Source: an uncultured Acidobacteriota bacterium
GTDB taxonomy: Bacteria; Acidobacteriota; Terriglobia; Terriglobales; Acidobacteriaceae
Assembly (NCBI GenBank): GCA_903832475.1
Contig: CAILBQ010000048.1
Span: 1-14,817 of the forward strand
DNA length: 14,817 nt
Direction: 5' to 3'
In this document: one piece after another, positions 1 to 7,175 of the stretch
Layout: the number at the start of each line of letters is the position of its first letter
How positions within the stretch are numbered: the stretch's first letter is position 1
The notes under the pieces: model-generated
Database searches by the model: none
Told to the model about the DNA's origin: nothing
Seen by the model: the letters and a program-made list of their open reading frames with translations, nothing else
Position numbers and translations under genes: made by a program

Positions 1-306
1 GCACGCCACTGGTTTCAAATCATGCGCAACTGCGGCGACGAAGTCCGCGAGATCCTCCACGATGGCTGCCCCGTCGCATGCCTTGGTGAATTCCCCTTCG
101 CCTACGTCAACGCCTTCACCTCGCACGTCAACGTCGGCTTCTTCCAGGGCGCATCTCTGCCCGACCCAGCCCACCTGCTCGAAGGTGCCGGTAAATTCAT
201 GCGTCACGTCAAGCTGCGCCCCTCAGAGGCCACCGAAACGGCCTCCCTCACCAGGCTCATCGAGGCTGCATACGCCGACATCAAATCCCGCATCGAACGA
301 GGCTAA
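1..306 (+). CDS. DUF1801 domain protein, 3' part only
   Basis: The reading frame is open from the first base of the window and stops with TAA at 304-306, so the gene begins upstream and about 101 codons are seen. The visible part carries the typical core of the DUF1801 family: a WFQIMRNCG segment, then EILHDGCPVACLG, then VNVGFFQGA, and near the end the FMRHVKLRP segment. Proteins of this family are small, cytosolic and without an established reaction. An ATG at 22 lies inside the conserved segment and is unlikely to be the true start. The gene converges on the zinc-ribbon membrane protein gene, and the 185 bases between them hold a tandem repeat. Family assignment is from recognition of the motifs; the function is unknown. 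Confidence 0.85.
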   Translation, partial: ARHWFQIMRNCGDEVREILHDGCPVACLGEFPFAYVNAFTSHVNVGFFQGASLPDPAHLLEGAGKFMRHVKLRPSEATETASLTRLIEAAYADIKSRIERG

Positions 307-491
307 CTCTTTTACTTTGCCTTTGCCCTTGCCTTTCTTTCTGTCATTCCCCTCAGGGGAATCTGCTGTTGCTTCTGCCTTTGCCCTTGCCTTTCTTTCT
401 GTCATTCCCCTCAGGGGAATCTGCTTCTGAAATCTCCGGCCACCCATTCTTCAAACGCGGACCCAGCACTCCATGCCCATCCGCTGCCTCT
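307..491. other. Convergent intergenic region with tandem repeat
   Basis: This stretch separates two converging genes. About 320-435 is occupied by two copies of a pyrimidine-rich repeat with a central palindrome. The rest (436-491) shows no feature I can name. No intrinsic terminator with a T-run is visible for either gene; the repeat hairpins are the only strong secondary structures and may serve at the mRNA 3' ends (inference). Confidence 0.6.
320..435. repeat. Tandem 58-bp repeat, two copies (48 bp identical core)
   Basis: Copy 1 core is 320-367 and copy 2 core is 378-425, identical over 48 bases and spaced 58 bases apart. Each core is a CT-rich run (CCTTTGCCCTTGCC) followed by TTTCTTTCTGTC and the palindrome ATTCCCCTCAGGGGAAT (346-362 and 404-420), then CTGCT. 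The palindrome can fold as a 7-8 bp stem. A third, diverged copy lies at 12145-12192. On the minus strand the repeat reads as a Lys/Ala-rich frame that should not be called a protein. Confidence 0.85.
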
Positions 492-1124
492 TCAGAACGA
501 GCTTGTTCGGACGGGCAGCAGGAACAAAGCCATCAGATTCAGCAGCAGCAGGCTTCCCCCCACCACAATCCATGCCCAATTGGCCAAGGTTAGCCGGGCA
601 TTTCGATCATGCCCTGGCACCTTCTCTGCATTGATCCGGTTTGCGTACGCTTGAACAGGAAGCAAGAACAGAAACCCAGCCATAGAAATAAGATTCCCAG
701 GCATGGGAAGCACCCCGGATAACTCAACAATGATCCTCAAGAGCGCCAGTGCAAGCATCGGCGGCCCCGGCGGAAGTCCAATTCCCACCCCATAGCGCCT
801 TATCCGGCGAAAGCACGGATAACAGAAGATCAATGCGAAAACCGCTCGAACGGCTGGGCTCAAGCCTTTCTGTTCTCGCACCCTCACTCGTTGCCAGTTG
901 CGATAAAACCAATAGAGTTCGTAGAGCCCCAGGGTACATACCGACATCACCGCTAACTTCCAAAGCGAGACCACGAAAAACGGCGGTAACTCCGCAGGAG
1001 CAATTTCCTCCGCCTGCACAGGCGCAGAACTTATCGCCGACTCATCCCCCACATGCCCCATCCCGCACTGCGCACAAACACCAGATTCCTCGGGAATAGT
1101 CGAACCACATACAGGACAATCCAT
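492..1124 (-). CDS. Zinc-ribbon multi-pass membrane protein
   Basis: This 210-residue protein starts with a zinc ribbon: Cys3, Cys6, Cys17 and Cys20 in two CxxC pairs, the usual short N-terminal zinc-binding knuckle. An acidic linker (about 25-46) follows. Then come about five hydrophobic segments, near residues 48-72, 88-102, 118-138, 146-162 and 184-206. The segment KLAVMSVCTLGLYELYWFYR resembles the first helix of DUF4234-type membrane proteins. The start is supported by a GAAGGG ribosome binding site six bases before the ATG. The gene lies 72 bases downstream of the serine hydrolase gene on the same strand and is probably the last gene of that unit. No reaction or partner can be assigned. 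I am confident of the gene and its topology, less so of the family. Confidence 0.8.
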   Translation of the reverse strand: MDCPVCGSTIPEESGVCAQCGMGHVGDESAISSAPVQAEEIAPAELPPFFVVSLWKLAVMSVCTLGLYELYWFYRNWQRVRVREQKGLSPAVRAVFALIFCYPCFRRIRRYGVGIGLPPGPPMLALALLRIIVELSGVLPMPGNLISMAGFLFLLPVQAYANRINAEKVPGHDRNARLTLANWAWIVVGGSLLLLNLMALFLLPVRTSSF

Positions 1125-1196
1125 AATTAGCCCTTCGCTCTCTTGAAGATCCTGAATGCGATTCGGCTTTACAACTTACCCCGCCCACCCGTTACT

Positions 1197-2603
1197 CTAA
1201 TCCCCCGGCTCCACCAAAAACTGCTCCAGCTTCCCATCCGGATACGTATACGTCGTCACCGTCAACCGCTTCCCCGGATACACCACGCGAAACGCCCGAA
1301 ACGTCATCCCTCCGCGCAGCTCATCGGCCACCTGTCGGAACGTCAGCGGCTCACCCAGCGGTCCTAAACTCGAAGCAAAATCCTTCACCGCCTCTGCCGA
1401 AAAATAATCGCTCAGATTCGGCGCCAGCAGCCCACGATCCACCTTGCCATGCTGCAAGTCCCGATACATCCCCACTGTCAGCTTCTCCGCATCCGTCTGC
1501 GCCCCTCCGCCCACCACCCCCGCCACCAGCTGCGCAATCTCGCCCGCCCCACTCGCCATGTGATTGGTCAGCACCGCGACCGCGACTCCATCATCCACAA
1601 GCACCTCGTTATCCGAAACAAACCCCGTCACTTCCCCCGAATGCTCAATCGACCGATGCCCGTCGCGTTCCCTGACCTCCACCCCCAGCCCATACTCCGT
1701 CCCCTTGCCATCCTTGAGCTTCACCTCGGTGAACATCTCCTTGTAACTCTCCGGCTTCATCACCGACCGCGCGATCAGACTCTCATCCCACAGCGCCAGG
1801 TCATGCCCCGTCATCGCCAGCTCGCCCGCCGCAAACATCCACCCCTTCCCTTCCTTCGGAGCCAGCCTCAGCGGCCCCAGCGCATACCGGATATACGGCG
1901 TCGCATCCGTCGACGTCAGCTTCGCCTCATCCGAATCCCACACCGACTTCATCCCCAGCGGATGAAAAATATGCTCCCCCAGAAACTCCATCAGCTTCTG
2001 CCCGCTTACCTTCTCCACAATCAACCCGGCAATCACATAATTCGTATTCGAATACTGCCACTTCGTCCCCGGCTCAAAGTCCAGCGGCTTCTTCGCCCAC
2101 GTGTCCAGAATCTGCTGCGCCGTCTCCGGCTTCATCATCGGCGTCATCAGGTAGTCCTCCGGCCAGTAATCCTGGTATCCCGACGTATGGCTCAGAATCT
2201 GCCGGATCGTCACCTCGTCCCCGCGCGTCAATCCCGGCACATACTTCCCCACCGCATCGTCCAGCGACAGCTTTCCCTGCTCCTGCAAAATCAGGATCGC
2301 CGCCGCCGTAAACTGCTTTGACACCGACCCGATCGAATACCGCATCTCCGGCGTCGCTTGCTTGTTTGGATCGACATGCGCCAGCCCGTACGCATGCGTG
2401 TAGACAAGCTTCCCACCTTTCACCACCGCCACCGACGCCGAAGGCACCCCGCGCTGCTCAATCACCTGCTCCGCGATCCTGTCGATACGCCCCTTCAACC
2501 CCGTATCGATCGCGTCCACAACCTGCGCCGCACCCTGCACGGACGCGGCCGCAACAATCGCTGCCACAGCTACCCACCGAACCAGCAAACCAGCTCCATT
2601 CAT
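1197..2603 (-). CDS. Secreted serine hydrolase, beta-lactamase (class C/PBP-like) family
   Basis: This is a PF00144-type serine hydrolase of about 468 residues. Counting from the ATG at 2603, an N-terminal signal peptide (about 1-26, ending near QGAAQ) points to export. The three active-site motifs are in order: Ser93-Val-Ser-Lys96 (nucleophile and general base), Tyr184-Ser-Asn186, and His321-Ser-Gly323 in place of KTG. The family includes class C beta-lactamases, DD-peptidases and esterases, and the substrate cannot be told from sequence. A further domain of about 95 residues after 375 resembles extra C-terminal domains seen on such hydrolases. The start at 2603 is chosen because GGGAG sits eight bases upstream; longer GTG/ATG starts up to 2636 put that site inside the gene. 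It follows the second phosphatase gene by 47 bases on the same strand, suggesting co-transcription. Confidence 0.9.
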   Translation of the reverse strand: MNGAGLLVRWVAVAAIVAAASVQGAAQVVDAIDTGLKGRIDRIAEQVIEQRGVPSASVAVVKGGKLVYTHAYGLAHVDPNKQATPEMRYSIGSVSKQFTAAAILILQEQGKLSLDDAVGKYVPGLTRGDEVTIRQILSHTSGYQDYWPEDYLMTPMMKPETAQQILDTWAKKPLDFEPGTKWQYSNTNYVIAGLIVEKVSGQKLMEFLGEHIFHPLGMKSVWDSDEAKLTSTDATPYIRYALGPLRLAPKEGKGWMFAAGELAMTGHDLALWDESLIARSVMKPESYKEMFTEVKLKDGKGTEYGLGVEVRERDGHRSIEHSGEVTGFVSDNEVLVDDGVAVAVLTNHMASGAGEIAQLVAGVVGGGAQTDAEKLTVGMYRDLQHGKVDRGLLAPNLSDYFSAEAVKDFASSLGPLGEPLTFRQVADELRGGMTFRAFRVVYPGKRLTVTTYTYPDGKLEQFLVEPGD

Positions 2604-2650
2604 CTGCATCTCTCCCTGAAACCTTCTCTGCATCACACTACATCAGCAAG

Positions 2651-4030
2651 CTATCCAACGCGCTCCACCGTCAGCACCGTGATGTCATCGTCCTGGCCAA
2701 ACGCCTGTGCCGCGTCCGCAATCTGTGCGGCCGACCCCATGCTCAACTCCGCCGTTCGCTCAAAGCCAAGCAACTCACCTTTCGCTGTCCGCGCCTCCAC
2801 CACGCCATCTGTCACGAGCGTCAGCCGTCCCTGCGGGTCTAGTTGAAACGTAGTCTCAACGTAGGTCGCCTCTTCCGTCAGGCCCAGCGGCAGCCCGCTC
2901 TCGACCGCGATCTCCCGCCCCTGGCAATACGGCGGGATGTGCCCAGCGTTCGCCGCCGTGACCCAGCCATCCACGCCCACCCGCAGTACCAGGCAGGTGG
3001 TAAATCCCCCGCGGCTTCGCCCCTGCAATTTGTGATTCATCCCCTGCAAGATTGCGGCTGGACTGCTGGTCGTCTCCACCAGCGCTTGCAGCCTTCCCAC
3101 CAGCAGCGAAACCATCATCGCCGCCGACATCCCTTTCCCGCTCACATCACCGATCACCGCCAGCAAGCCGCCTCCAGCAATCGGCAAAATCTGAAAGAAG
3201 TCCCCTCCCACCTCGCCAAAGGGCCGATACACGCACGCAACCTCAAATCCCTCGACCGAGGGAATCTCCTCCGGCACCAGCACCTGCTGCACCACTCTCG
3301 CTGACTCAATCTCCGCCGACAAGCGCTGCTTTTCCGCCCGGTCGCGCATCAGCACCCGGGCAAGCACAATCAGCGTGGTGACCCCCAGCGCCGTCAGCGT
3401 CATCGCCGTCAGGCGAACCCGCCATCCCCCGATGTAGAGAAAGTTCGTCTGACCGGTGGCTTTGGCGATCGTCGGAAAAATCGTCATCCGCACCAGAAAA
3501 TGCAAAGACAAGGCCGCCGAAATCATCCGCTCCACTCGGCCGCCCCGCCGGAACCCCAGATAAAGCAGGATCCCCAAAGGAATCTCCGATACCGCCCCAA
3601 GGTCGCGAAGCCCCCTCAACGACGGCACCCACGCCCCCAGAAACACCAGAAAATAAAATGGCCAGAAAAGGCGCGTCCAGCGCCGGTTTGGGATGCTCAG
3701 CGCCTGCCCGGCCACCTCCACAATCACTCCGACAGCCATCGCGCGCAGCGTCCAGTCAATGGGATCCGCCCCCGCGTATTCCATGAATTGTTCCAGCCCC
3801 AGCAGCACATAGAAAAAACTGAGGATCCGGAATACCTTGAAATCCGCGGCAATCAGCCACAGAGAAAGGAACGCAATTGACAGCGATAGCTCGAGAACAC
3901 CCAGAATCAGGTCCGGACTCTGGTGCAGCCGGTCCGCCATCGACATCGGAGTCATCAACGGATTGAGCGAAATCGGAAATCCCGCCGCTGCCAGCAACAA
4001 CGGACTTCCCAGAGCACCGAGGATCACCAT
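2651..4030 (-). CDS. Membrane-anchored PP2C/SpoIIE-family serine phosphatase (second of pair)
   Basis: This 459-residue protein has an N-terminal membrane region of about six to seven hydrophobic segments (about 8-225), a short helical linker (about 228-252, with EIESARVVQQVLVP) and a C-terminal SpoIIE/RsbU-type PP2C phosphatase domain. Metal-binding motifs are present: GGD (Asp277), GDVSGKG (Asp295), NAGH at 361-364, TDG (Asp408) and DDDIT at 447-451. Such enzymes dephosphorylate serine on anti-anti-sigma (STAS) proteins in partner-switch signalling, but no kinase or STAS gene is present here. Its start codon overlaps the stop of the upstream paralogue by seven bases (ATGGTGA), with GGGAG seven bases before the ATG, so the two are probably translationally coupled. 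The signal sensed by the membrane part is unknown. Confidence 0.92.
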   Translation of the reverse strand: MVILGALGSPLLLAAAGFPISLNPLMTPMSMADRLHQSPDLILGVLELSLSIAFLSLWLIAADFKVFRILSFFYVLLGLEQFMEYAGADPIDWTLRAMAVGVIVEVAGQALSIPNRRWTRLFWPFYFLVFLGAWVPSLRGLRDLGAVSEIPLGILLYLGFRRGGRVERMISAALSLHFLVRMTIFPTIAKATGQTNFLYIGGWRVRLTAMTLTALGVTTLIVLARVLMRDRAEKQRLSAEIESARVVQQVLVPEEIPSVEGFEVACVYRPFGEVGGDFFQILPIAGGGLLAVIGDVSGKGMSAAMMVSLLVGRLQALVETTSSPAAILQGMNHKLQGRSRGGFTTCLVLRVGVDGWVTAANAGHIPPYCQGREIAVESGLPLGLTEEATYVETTFQLDPQGRLTLVTDGVVEARTAKGELLGFERTAELSMGSAAQIADAAQAFGQDDDITVLTVERVG

Positions 4031-5376
4031 CCCTGCGCTCCCGCCCGTGCAATTGTCAGCACCGTAATATCGTCATCCTGCCCAAAGGCCCGCGCCGCAT
4101 CCGCAATTGCTTCCGCCGATTGCTTCGCAATCGACGCTGTCCTCTCAAATCCAAATAGCTCCCCCGCAGCGCTTCTCGCTTCGACTACCCCATCGGTGAG
4201 CAACGTAAGTTGATCTCCAGGGTGCAGTGTTAGAACCGTCTCGACATAGTGCGCGTCTGCTGAAATCCCCAACGGCAACCCGAATTCACTGTCCACTTCG
4301 CTGCCGTTCCGATAAGCCGCGGGATGTCCTGCGTTGGCCATCGTGCATTGTCCTTTCGCCTCCACTCGCACGATCAGACAGGTGGTGAAGCCGCCGCGGC
4401 TCCGCCCCAGCACCCGCCGATTCAGTCCTGCCATCAGCTCTGCCGGACTATCCGTCGACTCCATCAGCGTATGCAGGCTCCCCACCAGCAGCGAAACCAG
4501 CATGGCTGCGGAGACACCTTTGCCGCTTACGTCTCCGATCGCGATCAGCATGCTTCCGTCCACCAGCGGCACCAGCTGAAAGAAATCGCCGCCAAGTTCG
4601 CCAAAGGGCCGGTACACCGACCGCACCTCAAAGCCCGGCACCGAAATTTGCTCCTCCGGAATGATCATCTGCTGGATGGCCCTTGCCGCCTCAACCTCTG
4701 TCATCAGTCTCTGCCGGTCGCGCCGATCACGAATCAACTCACCCACAAATACCGCCAGCGTCACCGCGCCCAGCAGCGTCAGTGCGCTCCCGGTAAGTGG
4801 CCACTGCCAGCCACCGATGCTGATCGCATTCTTGATCCCCAATACTTGCCGCAAGCTCGGGGCAAGCGTCAGCCGTATCAGAAAAAGCCCGGCGAACGCC
4901 ACCGCGATCGTGCGATCGGTAGTCTTGGGCCGGCGCAGGCCCACCACCACGAACACCGCCAGAAGCGGCTCGGACAGCACAATCGGCAAATCCCGCACCA
5001 TCGCCATGCCAGGGAACGATCCCGCCACCAGCGAAAACAGGATCACAATCCAGAACAGGCGAATCAAGCGGCGATGTGGAACCTGCAACGCCTCGGCGCC
5101 AGTCGCCAGCACAAACCCAACCGGAAGGCAGCGCAGTGGCCACGTCGCCTCAAAGCCATACGCGTACTCCGCGTACTGCTCAAGGCAGACAGCGCCAAAC
5201 AGCAGCCCGGCCGCGCGAAACACCGGAAAGTCCCTCGCCGATCGCCACAACGAAAGAAAGGCAATGGCCAGGCAAACATCCAGCGTGCCGAGGATCGACA
5301 GGGGCGTTCGATGAAAGAGCTCCACCAGCGCGGATGCATCGGGCGCCACACTGAAAACAAGCAAGGGCGGCGTCAT
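4024..5376 (-). CDS. Membrane-anchored PP2C/SpoIIE-family serine phosphatase (first of pair)
   Basis: This paralogue of the next gene has the same design in about 450 residues: about seven hydrophobic segments (about 25-215), a linker with EVEAARAIQQMIIP at 227-240, and a SpoIIE-type phosphatase domain. Motifs are GGD (Asp264), GDVSGKG (Asp282), NAGH (348-351), TDG (Asp395) and DDDIT (434-438). All metal-binding aspartates are kept, so both copies should be active. The two proteins also match in the membrane part (WxxRLFW, then RDL), so the pair arose by duplication of the whole gene. I prefer the ATG at 5376 because GAGGA lies six bases before it; an ATG at 5382 touches that site. It appears to be the first gene of the minus-strand unit. 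Confidence 0.92.
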   Translation of the reverse strand: MTPPLLVFSVAPDASALVELFHRTPLSILGTLDVCLAIAFLSLWRSARDFPVFRAAGLLFGAVCLEQYAEYAYGFEATWPLRCLPVGFVLATGAEALQVPHRRLIRLFWIVILFSLVAGSFPGMAMVRDLPIVLSEPLLAVFVVVGLRRPKTTDRTIAVAFAGLFLIRLTLAPSLRQVLGIKNAISIGGWQWPLTGSALTLLGAVTLAVFVGELIRDRRDRQRLMTEVEAARAIQQMIIPEEQISVPGFEVRSVYRPFGELGGDFFQLVPLVDGSMLIAIGDVSGKGVSAAMLVSLLVGSLHTLMESTDSPAELMAGLNRRVLGRSRGGFTTCLIVRVEAKGQCTMANAGHPAAYRNGSEVDSEFGLPLGISADAHYVETVLTLHPGDQLTLLTDGVVEARSAAGELFGFERTASIAKQSAEAIADAARAFGQDDDITVLTIARAGAQGW

Positions 5377-5549
5377 GCGCATTCCTCACCTTGCCTGCCG
5401 GCTCTCCGCCCTGCGATTTCATCAACCCGACGTTGTGCGTACATCGCAGGCAGTTGCTCCCGCAACACCCTGCACTTCAACCAAAAAACAACAAGGCGCA
5501 TGGCCCCAACTATAGCAAGCTGAAAGCCACGCGCCGCCTTGTTACTTTC
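5377..5549. other. Upstream region of the phosphatase unit
   Basis: This stretch of about 170 bases lies between the icd stop codon and the first phosphatase gene, both on the minus strand. It carries a sigma-54-like site (5515-5529) and no clear terminator for icd. Read-through from icd into the phosphatase genes is therefore possible. No small open frame with a ribosome binding site was recognised. Confidence 0.5.
5515..5529 (-). promoter_or_regulatory. Sigma-54-like -24/-12 element
   Basis: On the minus strand the sequence reads TGGC, seven bases, TTGC, followed by TA. The conserved GG and GC pairs are exactly ten bases apart, as in RpoN promoters. It points toward the phosphatase genes, and the expected transcript start near 5503 would leave a leader of about 125 bases. 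The central bases (TTTCAGC) do not match the preferred ACG. Eight fixed bases could occur once by chance in a window this size, so this is only a candidate. Confidence 0.3.
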
Positions 5550-7070
5550 TTATTGCCCCTGCCCCAGCGAATACCCAGGCTCTCCATCGAACGTGTACAG
5601 ATTCTCCACCTTGATGAAGTCCAGCCCCAGCCCGTCAATCCTCTTCAGCAGATCCAGTACCTGCCGCGGCGCAACCTTCATCTCGCACGGCCCGGTCGGC
5701 GTGGCATGGAACCGGCATCGCCAGTGATCCGTGCAGAAAGTCTCCGCAAACCCGTTCGGCCATACCTTCACCCCGCGATTGGTGATCATCGACAACGGCA
5801 GGCAAGCGTTCTCCGCTGCCTTCAACCGCTCGCCCAGTTCGTTCGGATCAGTTCCCCGCCAGTGCAGGAACACATCCACCCCCACCAGTTGCTTCACCGC
5901 CGCCGCCTTGCGATGTTCCACTGCCGGCGCGTCAAGCTCTCTCTCCGCGAACTCTTCCGTCGCATACCGCACCGGCGCCAGCCGTTGCGGCCTCAGACCC
6001 AGCCGCGCGATCACCGCGTCGGCAAACTCCCGCGTCCCTGCCTGCTTGGTGCTCGTTCCCGGAGTGAAAATGTCCGCCGTCGCGATCCCGTCTTCGATCG
6101 TGCGCAGCCACGCGTTGTGAATGCGCTCCGCCTGTTCCGGCATCCGCAAATGCACCAGCATCATCACCGCCGACAGCAGCAGTCCCGAAGGATTGGCAAT
6201 GTTCTGTCCCGCAATCTGCGGAGCCGAACCATGGATCGCCTCGAACATCGCTGCCTGCGTCCCGAAATTCGCGCTCGGCGCCAGCCCCACCGAACCCGCC
6301 ACCTGCGCGGCAATATCCGAGATGATATCCCCGTACAGATTCAGCGTCACCACCACGTCGAACATCTCCGGCGTATCCGCCAGCCGCGCCGCGCCAATGT
6401 CGATGATCAAATGCTCGTTCTCAATCTCCGGATACTCCTTCGCGATCTCGTCAAAGACGCGATGAAACAGCCCATCCGTCTTCTTCATGATGTTGTCCTT
6501 GGTCATGCACGTCACCCGGCGCCGCCCAGTCCGCCGCGCAAATTCAAACGCATGCCGCACAATCTTCTCGCACCCTGGCCGGCTCACCAGCTTCAGGCAC
6601 TGCACCACTTCGTCCGTCTGCTGGTGCTCGATCCCGCCGTACAAGTCCTCCTCGTTCTCTCGCACAATCACCACGTCCATGCGCGGATGCCCCGTCTGCA
6701 CAAATGGCGCATACGCCACGCACGGCCGCACATTCGCATACAGCCCCAGCGTCTTGCGCAGCGTCACGTTCAAGCTCTTGTACCCGCCCCCCTGCGGCGT
6801 CGTGATTGGAGCCTTCAGCAGCACCCGGTTGCGCCGGATCGACTCCCACGCCTCCGCCGCCAGCCCCGACGTCACGCCCCTCTTGTAAACCGCCTCGCCT
6901 ACCTCAATCTCCTCAAACTCCAGAGGAGCACCACTCGCCTCCAGCACCCGCAGCACCGCCGCCATAATCTCCGGGCCAATCCCGTCGCCATGCGCTACCG
7001 TGATCGGCACCTTCACCTCAGCCGGACTCTTCGCCAGCCCCTCTAGAACATCCTCAACAGCGCTTGCCAT
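5550..7070 (-). CDS. icd: Isocitrate dehydrogenase, long Thermus-type
   Basis: This 506-residue enzyme should oxidatively decarboxylate isocitrate to 2-oxoglutarate in the TCA cycle, most likely with NADP. Substrate residues are seen in Ser99-x-Asn101-xxx-Arg105 and in YANVRP (Arg115). Catalytic Tyr144 lies in EEDLYGG and Lys191 in TKDN. Metal-binding Asp248 and Asp252 lie in YGDIISDI. The nucleotide-binding loop is EAIHGSAPQIAGQNIANP (about 277-294). The last 140 or so residues form the extra C-terminal domain that separates this long class (Thermus, some alphaproteobacteria) from isopropylmalate and tartrate dehydrogenases. The start at 7070 follows AGGAGGGG by about seven bases; an in-frame GTG at 7100 would place that site inside the gene. 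It is divergent from a winged-helix regulator gene, which is its most likely regulator. Confidence 0.93.
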   Translation of the reverse strand: MASAVEDVLEGLAKSPAEVKVPITVAHGDGIGPEIMAAVLRVLEASGAPLEFEEIEVGEAVYKRGVTSGLAAEAWESIRRNRVLLKAPITTPQGGGYKSLNVTLRKTLGLYANVRPCVAYAPFVQTGHPRMDVVIVRENEEDLYGGIEHQQTDEVVQCLKLVSRPGCEKIVRHAFEFARRTGRRRVTCMTKDNIMKKTDGLFHRVFDEIAKEYPEIENEHLIIDIGAARLADTPEMFDVVVTLNLYGDIISDIAAQVAGSVGLAPSANFGTQAAMFEAIHGSAPQIAGQNIANPSGLLLSAVMMLVHLRMPEQAERIHNAWLRTIEDGIATADIFTPGTSTKQAGTREFADAVIARLGLRPQRLAPVRYATEEFAERELDAPAVEHRKAAAVKQLVGVDVFLHWRGTDPNELGERLKAAENACLPLSMITNRGVKVWPNGFAETFCTDHWRCRFHATPTGPCEMKVAPRQVLDLLKRIDGLGLDFIKVENLYTFDGEPGYSLGQGQ

Positions 7071-7099
7071 CCGATATCCCCTCCTGAAACATGAATTCA

Positions 7100-7175
7100 C
7101 TTCTTATGACACCAAATATACTATTTAAAAGTTGTATATTAAAAGTACTATTTTGGAATTGATATATTAGTTTTC
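7100..7175. promoter_or_regulatory. AT-rich divergent control region with direct repeat
   Basis: This short region between icd and the regulator gene is strikingly AT-rich against its neighbours. It holds two related blocks, 7119-7141 and 7146-7169, both beginning TACTATTT and ending in TATATTA, spaced 27 bases apart. An imperfect inverted arrangement is also present: CCAAATATACT at 7112-7122 against AGTACTATTTTGG at 7144-7156. These are plausible operator half-sites for the adjacent winged-helix protein. TATATT at 7163-7168 is a good -10 element for the regulator gene. Binding is inferred. Confidence 0.5.

Noticed and set aside
346..420. The ATTCCCCT/AGGGGAAT hairpins considered as intrinsic terminators
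   Set aside because: Neither strand has a T-run directly after the stem.
320..435. The tandem repeats considered as a CRISPR array
   Set aside because: Only two copies exist, with a 10-base remainder between the cores, no unique spacers of normal length and no cas genes.
1449..2321. A 290-codon plus-strand frame opposite the serine hydrolase gene
   Set aside because: It is Arg/Pro/His-rich and lies wholly opposite a gene with intact catalytic motifs; it has no binding site and no family.
5391..7046. A 551-codon plus-strand frame opposite icd
   Set aside because: It mirrors the well-supported icd frame, and its composition (Arg, His, Pro, Leu) is that of a shadow of GC-rich code.
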